A stretch of 64,000 bases of DNA, taken from Hyphomicrobiales bacterium. GTDB lineage: Bacteria > Pseudomonadota > Alphaproteobacteria > Rhizobiales > Rhizobiaceae. The notes beneath the pieces are model-generated. The model worked only from the letters and a program-made list of their open reading frames with translations, searched no databases and was not told where the DNA came from. The translations under genes and the position numbers were made by a program. The first letter of the stretch is position 1, and every line of letters starts with the position of its first letter. Below are positions 41,933-50,446 of this stretch, one piece after another. The stretch lies in NCBI GenBank assembly GCA_900466605.1, contig UBMU01000024.1:1-64000 (forward strand), read 5' to 3'.

Positions 41933-43366
41933 ATGACCGGTATTGAAGAAATTTCCGCAGATAAGCCCTCCGTCTTTCATCTGTTTTCCGCGCCGTTGCT
42001 GCCCGCAACGCTCATGCTCGGCGGCGGCGTGACGCTCTATGCCGTCGAGACCTACATCACCGCGACAATTGCACCGTCCATCGTGCGCGACATCGGCGGG
42101 CTTGAACTTCTGTCATGGATGACGACGCTTTTTGTCGCCGCGGCGGTCCTGGGGTCCATCTTTGTCGCGATGCGCCCGCGGGGCATCGGGCTGCGCAGCG
42201 TCTATGTCGCAGGTGCCCTCGTATTTGGCGCCGGCAGCCTGATCTGTGCGCTCGCTCCGGCGATGCCGCTGGTATTGACGGGGCGTACGGTACAGGGGTT
42301 CGGCGCCGGCATTCTCGCCGGGCTTGCCTACGCCTTCATTCGCTTCGCCTACCCCGAGCCGCTGTGGCAGAAGGCGTCAACGCTCTATGCGGCCATATGG
42401 GGTGTATCCACGTTGCTGGGCCCTAGCCTCGGAGGTCTCTTTTCCGAAGGCAACGCATGGCGGCACGCCTTCATGCTGCTGGTTCCACTCTGTGTGCTGA
42501 TGGCGACGCTGGCGCCCTGGCTCTTGCCCCGTGCCGAAGACGATCGTGCCCACGGCAACATACCCATCCTTCAGATTGCCCTGCTGCTTGCGGCGGTACT
42601 GCTTGTCAGCATTGCCGGAACGATCGACGAAGCGACCTCAAAAGCGTTGCTGATTGCTGCATCGATCGTTGCGATCGTCTCGATGCTGACCGTCGAGCGG
42701 CGCGGCAAAAACCGTCTTCTGCCGACGGGGGCCGTCACGCTCGCAAAGCCGGTGGCGCGCGTCTACCTGACGATGTTCGTACTGCTGCTGGTGCTGACAA
42801 GCGACATCTACATTCCATATTTCCTGCAGGTGCTGCACGGCGTGACGCCTCTGGTGTCCGGCTATCTCACTGCCCTTGTCGCGCTCGGTTGGACCTTTGC
42901 TGCGTTCTTCAGTGGCACCCTCTCCGGACGCCGTGCCAATACCGCGATCGTCGCCGGTTGCGTGATCGAGATGGTTGCGGGTGCATCCCTCACGATCTTT
43001 CTCGCAGCGGACAATCAGTCCGGCGACCTGGCTATTCTCGGCCCGGCCGTCGTCGGGATGTTCTTGATGGGCTTCGGCGTCGGCCTTGGCTGGGCTCATC
43101 TTGTGACCAAGATCCTTGGTTTGGTCGGCAACTCGGAACAGGACAAAGCCTCGGCCGCGATCTCGACAGTGCAGTCGCTCGGTAGCGCCTTCGGCGCCGC
43201 CGTTGCCGGCGTGATTGTCAACAGCACCGGGCTGGTGAATCCCGGTGGCGTTGCGGGCAGCGTTTCGGCTGCACACTGGCTCTACGTGCTTATGGCGCTT
43301 CCCGGCCTGATTGCCGTCACGATGTCCCTGACCCTCTCGTCGCCCGCCGAACGGCAGGCCCGGTGA
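41933..43366 (+). CDS. MFS drug exporter (DHA2-like)
   Basis: The product is 477 residues with about 14 membrane helices. The motif Gly-Arg-Thr-Val-Gln-Gly-Phe-Gly-Ala-Gly and the antiporter-type Gly-Val-Ser-Thr-Leu-Leu-Gly-Pro-Ser-Leu-Gly-Gly are visible. AAGG lies eight bases before the ATG. A proton-driven exporter of a small toxic compound is likely; the substrate cannot be told. It follows the divergent Cys-rich regulator, and 15 bases behind its stop lies a decayed quinone oxidoreductase end. Confidence 0.87.
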   Translation: MTGIEEISADKPSVFHLFSAPLLPATLMLGGGVTLYAVETYITATIAPSIVRDIGGLELLSWMTTLFVAAAVLGSIFVAMRPRGIGLRSVYVAGALVFGAGSLICALAPAMPLVLTGRTVQGFGAGILAGLAYAFIRFAYPEPLWQKASTLYAAIWGVSTLLGPSLGGLFSEGNAWRHAFMLLVPLCVLMATLAPWLLPRAEDDRAHGNIPILQIALLLAAVLLVSIAGTIDEATSKALLIAASIVAIVSMLTVERRGKNRLLPTGAVTLAKPVARVYLTMFVLLLVLTSDIYIPYFLQVLHGVTPLVSGYLTALVALGWTFAAFFSGTLSGRRANTAIVAGCVIEMVAGASLTIFLAADNQSGDLAILGPAVVGMFLMGFGVGLGWAHLVTKILGLVGNSEQDKASAAISTVQSLGSAFGAAVAGVIVNSTGLVNPGGVAGSVSAAHWLYVLMALPGLIAVTMSLTLSSPAERQAR

Positions 43367-43381
43367 GCGACGTGCGAGCGG

Positions 43382-43500
43382 TCACAGACGCAGCATGACC
43401 TTGCTGATGTGACCGCTCGTTTCCATCCCGGCGATCGGGTCGGCAACACTTCCAAGGGGACGTCGGTATCGATGACCGCCGCAAGCTTACCATCTGCGGC
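43382..43500 (-). pseudogene. remnant of a zinc-type quinone oxidoreductase gene (3' end only)
   Basis: Read on the minus strand, the fragment matches the last 40 or so codons of the intact gene at 45702-46697: Lys-Leu-Ala-Ala-Val-Ile-Asp-Thr-(Asp)-Val-Pro in one frame and, after a one-base loss, Met-Glu-Thr-Ser-Gly-His-Ile-Ser-Lys-Val-Met-Leu-Arg-Leu-stop in another. No 5' part is found; the reading frame breaks further upstream. It is a dead fragment and not a gene of its own. Confidence 0.75.
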
Positions 43501-43623
43501 AATAACGGCACCGCCTTCCCTCGATAGAGCAATCGTTTGTTGGGAAAGAGCGGCTCAATTGCGCCATCTTGCTCGGGAAGTCTTCCCGCTGCAAAGCACG
43601 TCAGCAAAGGTCACAGGCGTTTC

Positions 43624-44362
43624 ATGCGTCATATCAAACGGCTGCTTCTCCTGATCCTCGTCATCTACCTGCTTCCGGCGCTGGCATCGGCCGGCTGGTG
43701 GTTGCTGCAGAACCACCCGAGGAACTGGCGGGAGGCCGACTGGACGACATCGGGCGTGCTGCCGAAAGCGAACGCCGACCGGGAGGCTGCGATCTACATC
43801 ATGTCAGCCGGCACCGGCGGGCTGAAGGGCGCGGTCGCCAGCCACTCCTGGATCGTCACCAAGGCATCAGGCGACACGACCTACAATCGCTACGACAAGG
43901 TCGGCTGGGGGGGCGCCAATCCGCCGCAACAACTATGTCGCTGATGCCTACTGGTATTCGAACACGCCTCATATCGTGCGCGAGATCAAAGGTGCCGAGG
44001 CCGCCAGGCTCATTCCTGAGGTGGAAGCGGCAATCCAGTCCTATCCGCATGCCGGTGTCGGCGATTATCGAATCTATCCCGGTCCGAATTCCAACAGCTT
44101 CGTTGCGCATGTGCTGCGGAGGGTGCCCGATCTCGGCACCGTGCTGCCGCCCGATGCGGTCGGGCGCGATTTTCTTACCGATGGACGGATGTTCGAGATC
44201 GATGCCGACGGGCGCGACATGCATGCTACGCTCTACGGCCTTGTCGGGATTGCCGCCGGCCAACGAAGCGGCTTCGAGGTGCATTTCATGGGGCTGGTCG
44301 CCGGTGTAGACATTGCCAATCCCGGGCTGAAGATCCCGGCAATCGGCCGTATCGGGCTTTAG
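43624..44362 (+). pseudogene. DUF3750 family protein, frameshifted
   Basis: The first frame codes for a membrane-anchored N-terminus (about 25 hydrophobic residues) and Ala-Ser-His-Ser-Trp-Ile-Val-Thr, Tyr-Asn-Arg-Tyr-Asp-Lys-Val-Gly-Trp-Gly, then reaches a stop at 43942. A run of seven G at 43907-43913 is one too many: with six, the frame continues as Ala-Pro-Ile-Arg-Arg-Asn-Asn-Tyr-Val-Ala-Asp-Ala-Tyr-Trp-Tyr through to 44362, giving 245 residues with the DUF3750 motif Gly-Asp-Tyr-Arg-Ile-Tyr-Pro-Gly-Pro-Asn-Ser-Asn. Either a real mutation, a phase-variable tract or a base-calling error. Function of the family unknown. Confidence 0.85.
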
Positions 44363-44402
44363 GCCGGGCGCACGATCACGGGATCACCAAATCTGACCAT
44401 CC

Positions 44403-44412
44403 ATCACGTGAT
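44403..44412. promoter_or_regulatory. palindrome upstream of the sugar exporter
   Basis: ATCACGTGAT, a perfect ten-base dyad, lies 78 bases before the start of the Set-like exporter gene. It may be an operator, but no regulator gene is adjacent. Confidence 0.3.
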
Positions 44413-44490
44413 TTGACTACGATCATCACAAACTCTGGTTATTCGAAAGCACACTACTGGTTTATAGCTGAGGGTATCGGGAATCACGCC

Positions 44491-45705
44491 ATGCCATCTG
44501 CTTTTTCTTCCATTTTCCGCGACCGCCGGATCCGCGTTCCAACGCTGACGCTGGTGGCGCTCGCCTTTACCTATGCCTCAACGATGCCCTATCAATCGAT
44601 CATCGGCATCAATGAACTCGGGCTGTCGGACCGCACCTATTCCGGGCTGATATTCCTTGCCGCACTCGTCAATGTCGCCACCAGCCTGACGCTCGGTATC
44701 TGGTCAGACAGGCTAAACGATCGTCGGCCGCTGGTGCTGGCGCTTTCGGTTTGCGGCATGCTCGGCTTCGGGATGGTCTACGAGTTCCGCACCGCCGGCG
44801 CCTTCATCTTCGCCACGCTGGTTCTGATACCGATCAGCAATTCCACCTATTCGATCCTCTTTGCCAGCATCCGGGCGACGACGAACACGATGGACCGCGG
44901 ACGCGGGGCGGCGATCACCGCCACGGTGCGCGCGCTGTTCTCGGGTTCCTGGGCGCTCGCGCCGGGGATGATCGGCCTCTATCTCATCCATTCGCAATCG
45001 ATGACGCCAGCCTATGGCATTGCTGGGCTCGCGAGCCTGACCTGCTTCTGCTTCTACCTGTTTCTCGCCAGGCCGGCGCCGAAACGCGAGGGGCAACCCG
45101 CCCAACAGATCGGGTTCTTATCGTCGCTCGGCCGAATCTTTTCGCCCTATGTGCTGACACGTATCGGTGTGATGGCCCTGCTGCTCGGGCTACAGCGGTC
45201 AAACAGCGTGGTGTCGCCGCTGATCATCACCCATGCCGCCGGCGGCAGCGTCGTTGATGTCGGCTTTATGGCAGGGCTCGTCGCCTTCCTGGAGATGCCC
45301 TTCATGATGATGTGGGGTGCGCTGCAGCGGCGCTTCCGCAGCGTCCACGTTCTGGCGGTGGGAGCGCTGATCTACTGCCTTTACCTGGCGCTTCTGGGCT
45401 TTGCCTCAGCGCCATGGCATATATATGCGCTCGTTCTGATCAATGCCTGTGGCGCTGCGGCGATCCTTAGCGTTCCCATCACCTACATGCAGGACCTGAT
45501 TGCCGATCGACCGGGGCTCGGAAGCTCGCTTATCTCTGTCAACACCTTCGTCGCCAACGGCATCAGCGCCTCGATCTTTGCGGCAGGCACCAGCTTTACC
45601 AGCTATTCCGGAACGGCACAGTTTGCTGCCGCCATCGGCCTTGTTTCCGTCGGCCTACTGCTGTTCCTTGAAAGAACTCCGCGACCGGTCCAGCAACCGG
45701 CCTAG
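44491..45705 (+). CDS. Set-like sugar efflux MFS transporter
   Basis: The product is 404 residues with 12 membrane helices. It has the pattern of the sugar exporter SET group: Thr-Met-Pro-Tyr-Gln-Ser in helix 1, Gly-Ile-Trp-Ser-Asp-Arg-Leu-Asn-Asp-Arg-Arg-Pro as the loop 2-3 motif, and Ser-Asn-Ser-Thr-Tyr in helix 5. Export of sugars or analogues is the inference. The ATG at 44491 is taken because upstream codons do not look coding. It converges on the quinone oxidoreductase gene with a four-base overlap. Confidence 0.82.
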   Translation: MPSAFSSIFRDRRIRVPTLTLVALAFTYASTMPYQSIIGINELGLSDRTYSGLIFLAALVNVATSLTLGIWSDRLNDRRPLVLALSVCGMLGFGMVYEFRTAGAFIFATLVLIPISNSTYSILFASIRATTNTMDRGRGAAITATVRALFSGSWALAPGMIGLYLIHSQSMTPAYGIAGLASLTCFCFYLFLARPAPKREGQPAQQIGFLSSLGRIFSPYVLTRIGVMALLLGLQRSNSVVSPLIITHAAGGSVVDVGFMAGLVAFLEMPFMMMWGALQRRFRSVHVLAVGALIYCLYLALLGFASAPWHIYALVLINACGAAAILSVPITYMQDLIADRPGLGSSLISVNTFVANGISASIFAAGTSFTSYSGTAQFAAAIGLVSVGLLLFLERTPRPVQQPA

Positions 45706-46697
45706 AGCCGCAACATGATCTTGCCAATGTGACCGCTCGTTTCCATCCGCCGATGAGCCTCGGCAACGTCTTCGAAGGGAACCACGGTATCGATAACCGG
45801 CGCAAGCTTGCCCTCATCAAGAAGCGGCCAGACATGGGATAGGAGATCGTCGCGGATCGCCCGCTTTTCCTCAGCGGTGCGCGGGCGCAGCGTCGAGCCG
45901 GTAACCGTCAGACGTTTCACCATGATCGGCGCCAGATTGACCTTTTCCGCGACGGCCCCGCCAAGGAAAGCGATAATCGACAGGCAGCCGTCTTTCGCAA
46001 GCGATGCGACGTTTTGTTCGAAATACGCAGCACCAATCATATCCAGAATGATATCGACGCCGTGGCCGGTCTCGGCCTTGATGACCTCTGCAAAGTCCTC
46101 TGTCTTGTAGTTGATGGCCCGTCTTGCGCCGAGCTTAACGCAGGCATCGCATTTCTCCGGCGAACCGGCCGTCGCATAGACCTCGGCGCCGAAAGCTCGC
46201 GCAAGCTGGATTGCGGTCGTTCCGATTCCACTCGAGCCGCCATGCACGAGAACCTTTTCGCCTTCGGTCAGCCCCGCCATCTGGAACATGTTGGCCCAGA
46301 CGGTGAAATAGTTTTCAGGAAGTGCGGCAGCCTTGACGGCATCGTAGCCTTTCGGGAAACGCAGAGCCTGGCCTGCGGGCAGCAAGCAATACTCGGCATA
46401 GGCACCACCGTTGGTCAGGCCGCACACTTTGTCGCCGACGGCAAAGTCACGGACGTCCCCACCGACAGCGACTATCTCGCCCGCCATCTCAAGTCCGAGA
46501 ATCGGACTTGCATCCTTCGGCGGCGGGTAAATGCCCTGGCGCTGTGCGACGTCGGGCCGGTTGACGCCAATCGCCTCGGTGCGAACAAGGAGTTGGCCCT
46601 CCCCCGGTATCGGCAGCGGCCCGGTGGCAATCCGCATCACCTCGGGCGCACCAAAGCTCGACAGGTCGATGAAGCGCATCTGCGTGGGCAAAGACAT
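45702..46697 (-). CDS. NADPH:quinone oxidoreductase (medium-chain dehydrogenase family)
   Basis: The product is 331 residues from the ATG at 46695-46697, preceded by GGAG. It has the GroES-like half with Arg-Pro-Asp-Val-Ala-Gln-Arg-Gln-Gly-Ile-Tyr-Pro-Pro, and the nucleotide-binding motif Val-His-Gly-Gly-Ser-Ser-Gly-Ile-Gly-Thr-Thr-Ala, the glycine-rich form used for NADPH in zinc-free quinone reductases. Its C-terminus is the parent of the decayed copy at 43382-43500. Physiological substrate unknown. Confidence 0.9.
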   Translation of the reverse strand: MSLPTQMRFIDLSSFGAPEVMRIATGPLPIPGEGQLLVRTEAIGVNRPDVAQRQGIYPPPKDASPILGLEMAGEIVAVGGDVRDFAVGDKVCGLTNGGAYAEYCLLPAGQALRFPKGYDAVKAAALPENYFTVWANMFQMAGLTEGEKVLVHGGSSGIGTTAIQLARAFGAEVYATAGSPEKCDACVKLGARRAINYKTEDFAEVIKAETGHGVDIILDMIGAAYFEQNVASLAKDGCLSIIAFLGGAVAEKVNLAPIMVKRLTVTGSTLRPRTAEEKRAIRDDLLSHVWPLLDEGKLAPVIDTVVPFEDVAEAHRRMETSGHIGKIMLRL

Positions 46698-46775
46698 GAT
46701 CCGGTCTCCTCGTTCCGACACCATGTCAGATAGTCCAGCGCTACCGACTTGAGAAGGAGGGACGCGCGGGTGGCG

Positions 46776-48581
46776 TCAATTCGTCTCGCCCAGCAGATGG
46801 AAGACCAGTCCCTCTTCGCTCTCCTTTGCCTCGGCTTTGATGTGGGCAATTTCGGCGCTGACGCGATTGATGTCGTCGATGACGAGACCTTCCGGCAGTT
46901 CCAGCACGCCGATCGAGCAACGCATCAGCGGGAACAGTGCCTCCACGCCGGCTCGGTCATGGCCACGGATGCGACCGGCTGTGCGATCGGCGTCAGAGTA
47001 AAGGTCGAGTACATCATCATGGAAATCGCTGATCAGGCGGTCGAGGATCTCGGTGAGTTCTTCCTTGGTCCAGCCATGGACGCCGATGAAGAAATCGTCG
47101 CCACCGACATGTCCCAGGAAGTGACGCTCGGCGAAGAAATAGCGGCGCATGAGCGCGGCAAAGAGCGAAATCGCATGGTCGCCGAGGTGGAAGCCGTAGG
47201 CATCGTTGAACGGCTTGAAATTATCGAAGTCGCAGTAGCAGAAATGACGTTTCTCGTCGCCATCGAGGCTCGATTCGCGCATGAAATCGCGGATCGCCCT
47301 GTTGCCCGGCAGCCCGGTCAGCGGGTTTTGGTCCTGGGCGGTCTTCAGCTTCTTCTCGTTCATGACCTTGATGAGCGAGGCAGCGGAGACGACGCCCGCA
47401 TAGCGCATGTTGTCGGTCAAAAGCAGGCAGTTCGTGCCTTCCATGTTGGCGAAGATCGCCATCAGCTGTTCGGTATCGGAATCGAGGCCGACGATCGGCG
47501 CCATCTCGACGAAGTGCGAGATCGTCCGCTCGTACACCTTGTTCTTCAGGAGGTCGCGGCCGAAGGGCTGGTAGATATATTCCTTCAAGTGCCGCTCGTG
47601 CAGGATGCCGCGCGGCTCGCCATTGGCGTTCAGCACGGGAAAGAAGGCCTGGTGCGGGTTACGGCGAAAGAGCTCGAAGACACTGTCGATGGTATCGTTT
47701 TCGTAGACCGTCGGCAGCATCTCGATCTGCTTACGGATCAGGATCTCGTCGAGCGACTGCGGATTGCGCTTGCTCTTGCCGAGATCGAGAAGATGCGGAA
47801 ACGCTGGCTGCAGCTCGGTGACATGGGTCGTCGGGCGGGAGATGAACCAGCCCTGGACGAGATCGACGCCAAACTCGCGGCAGGCGACGAACTCTGCCTC
47901 GGTCTCGATCCCCTCCGCAATGACGCGGGTGCCGAGCACGTGGGCGATGTGAACGATGTTCTTCAGCAGGTGGCGCTTGCGCGGGCTGGTGTCGATATCG
48001 GCGATGAAATGCCGATCGATCTTCAGGTAATCGACCGGATGGTCGCAGAGGAGCTTCATTTCACCGTGGCCGACGCCGAAGTCGTCGATCGCCAGCTTGA
48101 AGCCGGCCTTGCGCAGCAGCGATACGAGGGCAGAAAACTCCGGCACGCTCGTATTGTCGAAGCGCTCGGAAAATTCGAAACAAATGGAAGATGGAGGAAT
48201 GTTGGCGAGCTTCAGATGCTGCAGCAGGCCTTCGACCAGGCGCTCGCCATGCGGGATAAGCCGAACATCGAGATTGAGGAACAGTGTCGAACTGGAAAAG
48301 TGCGGCAGCGTTGCGAACTTCGCAAGCGCACGACTTGCCACCATCTGCTCCAGTTGCAGCAGCTGCTGGTTCTTGTGAGCCTCGTCGAGGATTTCGATCG
48401 GAGAGTTGAAACCAATTCGCTCCTGGCCGCGCATCAGCGATTCATAGCCGAACGCCACCCCCGTTCCTGCTTCCACGATGGGCTGGAACGCGTTCTCGAT
48501 GACGAGTTTCGCAAGGGTTACGATCTGATCGCTGGCGTAACGGCGAACAAGCGCCGGATCGACGGTGGCAGCCAAAGACAT
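46776..48581 (-). CDS. EAL-CBS-GGDEF protein, c-di-GMP turnover
   Basis: The product is 601 residues from the ATG at 48579-48581 with GGAG before it. The order is an EAL domain (about 25-250), a CBS pair (about 280-400) and a GGDEF domain (about 430-590). The EAL has Glu47-Ser-Leu, Asn-Leu-Asp, Glu-Phe-Ser-Glu, Ile-Asp-Asp-Phe-Gly, Lys-Ile-Asp and Glu-Gly-Ile-Glu, so phosphodiesterase activity is possible. GGDEF reads Gly492-Gly-Asp-Asp-Phe496, a variant that can be active. The CBS pair may sense adenine nucleotides. It could set c-di-GMP levels read by the pseudo-GGDEF protein near the adhesin. Confidence 0.9.
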   Translation of the reverse strand: MSLAATVDPALVRRYASDQIVTLAKLVIENAFQPIVEAGTGVAFGYESLMRGQERIGFNSPIEILDEAHKNQQLLQLEQMVASRALAKFATLPHFSSSTLFLNLDVRLIPHGERLVEGLLQHLKLANIPPSSICFEFSERFDNTSVPEFSALVSLLRKAGFKLAIDDFGVGHGEMKLLCDHPVDYLKIDRHFIADIDTSPRKRHLLKNIVHIAHVLGTRVIAEGIETEAEFVACREFGVDLVQGWFISRPTTHVTELQPAFPHLLDLGKSKRNPQSLDEILIRKQIEMLPTVYENDTIDSVFELFRRNPHQAFFPVLNANGEPRGILHERHLKEYIYQPFGRDLLKNKVYERTISHFVEMAPIVGLDSDTEQLMAIFANMEGTNCLLLTDNMRYAGVVSAASLIKVMNEKKLKTAQDQNPLTGLPGNRAIRDFMRESSLDGDEKRHFCYCDFDNFKPFNDAYGFHLGDHAISLFAALMRRYFFAERHFLGHVGGDDFFIGVHGWTKEELTEILDRLISDFHDDVLDLYSDADRTAGRIRGHDRAGVEALFPLMRCSIGVLELPEGLVIDDINRVSAEIAHIKAEAKESEEGLVFHLLGETN

Positions 48582-48729
48582 GCCAATCTCCACTGTGTCT
48601 TATTGTTTTGCGCAGGGACACTGGCGGAGAAGGATCAACGAACCCTTTCCCGAATGTGAAACTTTTGTGAAAACCGGCTTCTCCCGGTCATCCAGTCGAT
48701 CGAATTTTATCGATCAATCAACGGCTTGG

Positions 48730-48972
48730 TCAGGCTGTACGCCGATGCCCAGCCTCGTGATCGGCGAACATGTCTGCGACGCACCTGCCACCATGGGGGG
48801 CGCTGTCCCGATCGAATATGTCTTCGTGGTATCCGCCGAGTTTGCGGGCGGCGTCCCACATGCGCAAGGCTTCGCGCACAACTTCGCTGCTCGAGGCATA
48901 GCTGCCATTGTCGACAGCGGCCCGGATATCAGCGGCCTGCAACGGTGAAATGGATACGGTGACCATCGGCAT
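48730..48972 (-). CDS. ParD-like antitoxin, no ParE beside it
   Basis: The product is 80 residues from the ATG at 48970-48972, preceded by GGGAGG. It has the ribbon-helix-helix of ParD (Val-Thr-Val-Ser-Ile-Ser strand, then Ala-Ala-Val-Asp-Asn-Gly-Ser-Tyr-Ala-Ser-Ser-Ser-Glu-Val-Val-Arg-Glu-Ala-Leu-Arg). The tail is acidic. A parE toxin gene usually overlaps the 3' end of parD; the 136 bases downstream here code for nothing like it, so this is a solitary antitoxin. Confidence 0.82.
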   Translation of the reverse strand: MPMVTVSISPLQAADIRAAVDNGSYASSSEVVREALRMWDAARKLGGYHEDIFDRDSAPHGGRCVADMFADHEAGHRRTA

Positions 48973-49155
48973 GAGATTCCTCCCTTTACCTCGTGGGGCA
49001 CGTATGCCCTGTCGGGGGACGGTTAATCCGCCCACGGCATTACCGACGCGCGCCGCCGCCTCGGCTGCCTCTCGGTGGTAAATTTTAGTCCTCCCTCACA
49101 TACTTGTCAAAAAAGAAACAGTCCGTGATGTGAGCCTGTGAATTGCGGGCATAAG

Positions 49156-49704
49156 TCAGCGACGGACGGCAAGGCCAAGAGCCAGCATCGACCAGCCCTG
49201 GATGAGAAGGTCGCAGGCAAGGAAAAGCCCGAGGATCCAGAGGCTGTTGACCGGCCAGCCGAGATAGATCACGACGCCGGCGAGTGCGGTGATGATGCCA
49301 CTGATCAGGACCCAAGCCCAGCCCTTGACCGGGCGCATACGCCAGCCGACCCAGATGCGGAATATGCCGGCAATCAGCAGGGCGACGGCAAGAAAGAGCG
49401 TCAGCGCCGCCGATGCCAACAGGGGATTCATGAAGGCGAAGACACCGGCCAGCACGTAGAGCACGCCGCTCAACGCCCAAAACAGCACCTGGTCCCAGCT
49501 GCGCACCTGAAATGCGTGGATCAGGTAGACGATGCCGCCGATCAGCATCAGCACGCCGACATAGTAGACGGATACAACGGTCGCCATCACGACGTTGGCC
49601 AATGCGATGATGCCGCAGACAATCAGCAACACGCCCAGTGCGACGAACCAGCCCCATTTCGATTGCAGCGACGAAAAGCTCAGTCGATCAGATATGTCTG
49701 TCAT
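49156..49704 (-). CDS. HdeD family membrane protein
   Basis: The product is 182 residues with six membrane helices and the DUF308/HdeD motif Trp-Val-Gly-Trp-Arg and Leu-Ile-Ser-Gly-Ile-Ile near the middle. The start at 49702-49704 has AGGAGG at six bases. HdeD proteins are linked to acid resistance in enteric bacteria, but the mechanism is not known. The gene is divergent from betI with 142 bases between, in which the BetI-like palindrome lies. Confidence 0.87.
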   Translation of the reverse strand: MTDISDRLSFSSLQSKWGWFVALGVLLIVCGIIALANVVMATVVSVYYVGVLMLIGGIVYLIHAFQVRSWDQVLFWALSGVLYVLAGVFAFMNPLLASAALTLFLAVALLIAGIFRIWVGWRMRPVKGWAWVLISGIITALAGVVIYLGWPVNSLWILGLFLACDLLIQGWSMLALGLAVRR

Positions 49705-49791
49705 GGCACACCTCCTGGTTGGTAAAGGAGTATGCCGCAAAAACACGCAATTGGAAGGGGTTAGCCATTTGCACGCGCCTCCAGATTTTTA

Positions 49792-49811
49792 TTGATTGAT
49801 CAGTCAATCAA
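49792..49811. promoter_or_regulatory. BetI operator candidate
   Basis: TTGATTGA-tcag-TCAATCAA has perfect eight-base arms and lies 35 bases before the betI start in the divergent gap. TetR-type repressors such as BetI bind AT-rich dyads of this kind at their own promoters. Confidence 0.6.
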
Positions 49812-49846
49812 AATTATGCTTGGTAGCATCTTCGTGGAGTGATGCG

Positions 49847-50446
49847 ATGCCCAAGGTCGGAATGGAGCCGGTTCGCCGCAAGGCGCTCGTCGATGCCGCG
49901 CTGCGCGTGATCGGCGATCACGGCTCGCTCACCGTCACCATGTCCGAAATTGCGCGGCAGGCGGGTGTATCACCGGCGTTGGCGCATCACTACTTCGGCA
50001 GCAAGGAACAGCTGCTGATCGAGACTGTCCGCTCACTCCTAAAGCAGCTCCGCGACGACGCCGTGACGGCACTCAAGGTGGCCGATAGTCCGCGCGAGAA
50101 GATTTCTGCGGTGATCCGTGTCAGCTTCCAGGCCGATCAGTTCGCTCCGGCAACGATTGCCGCCTGGCTCGCCTTTTACGCCGAGGCGCAGCGCTCAGAG
50201 GAAACCCGGCGCTTCCTCGTCATTTACGCCCGCCGTCTGCGGTCGAACCTGCTCGCCAACCTGAAGGCGCTCTGCGCGAGCGGTGCCGCAGAACGCATTG
50301 CCGAGGGCGCGGCTGCGATGATCGACGGCCTCTATATCCGCCAAAGTCTGCGGTCAGCGCCTGTCAGCATCGAGGCATCGATCTCGCTGACCGAAGACTA
50401 CATCAATTCACAGCTTGCCGCCCTTGCGAAAGGACAGATCCAGTGA
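49847..50446 (+). CDS. betI: BetI, choline-responsive TetR repressor
   Basis: The product is 199 residues with the BetI opening Pro-Lys-Val-Gly-Met-Glu-Pro-Val-Arg-Arg-Lys-Ala-Leu-Val-Asp-Ala. The helix-turn-helix lies at about 30-55 (Ser-Glu-Ile-Ala-Arg-Gln-Ala-Gly-Val-Ser-Pro-Ala-Leu-Ala-His-His-Tyr-Phe). BetI represses the bet genes and is released by choline. GGAG stands before the ATG. Its stop overlaps the GTG start of betB, so regulator and enzyme are coupled. Confidence 0.95.
   Translation: MPKVGMEPVRRKALVDAALRVIGDHGSLTVTMSEIARQAGVSPALAHHYFGSKEQLLIETVRSLLKQLRDDAVTALKVADSPREKISAVIRVSFQADQFAPATIAAWLAFYAEAQRSEETRRFLVIYARRLRSNLLANLKALCASGAAERIAEGAAAMIDGLYIRQSLRSAPVSIEASISLTEDYINSQLAALAKGQIQ

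Noticed and set aside
46749..48659. 636-codon plus-strand frame opposite the EAL-CBS-GGDEF gene
   Set aside because: The minus frame has full domain signatures and a proper ribosome site; the other is a shadow.
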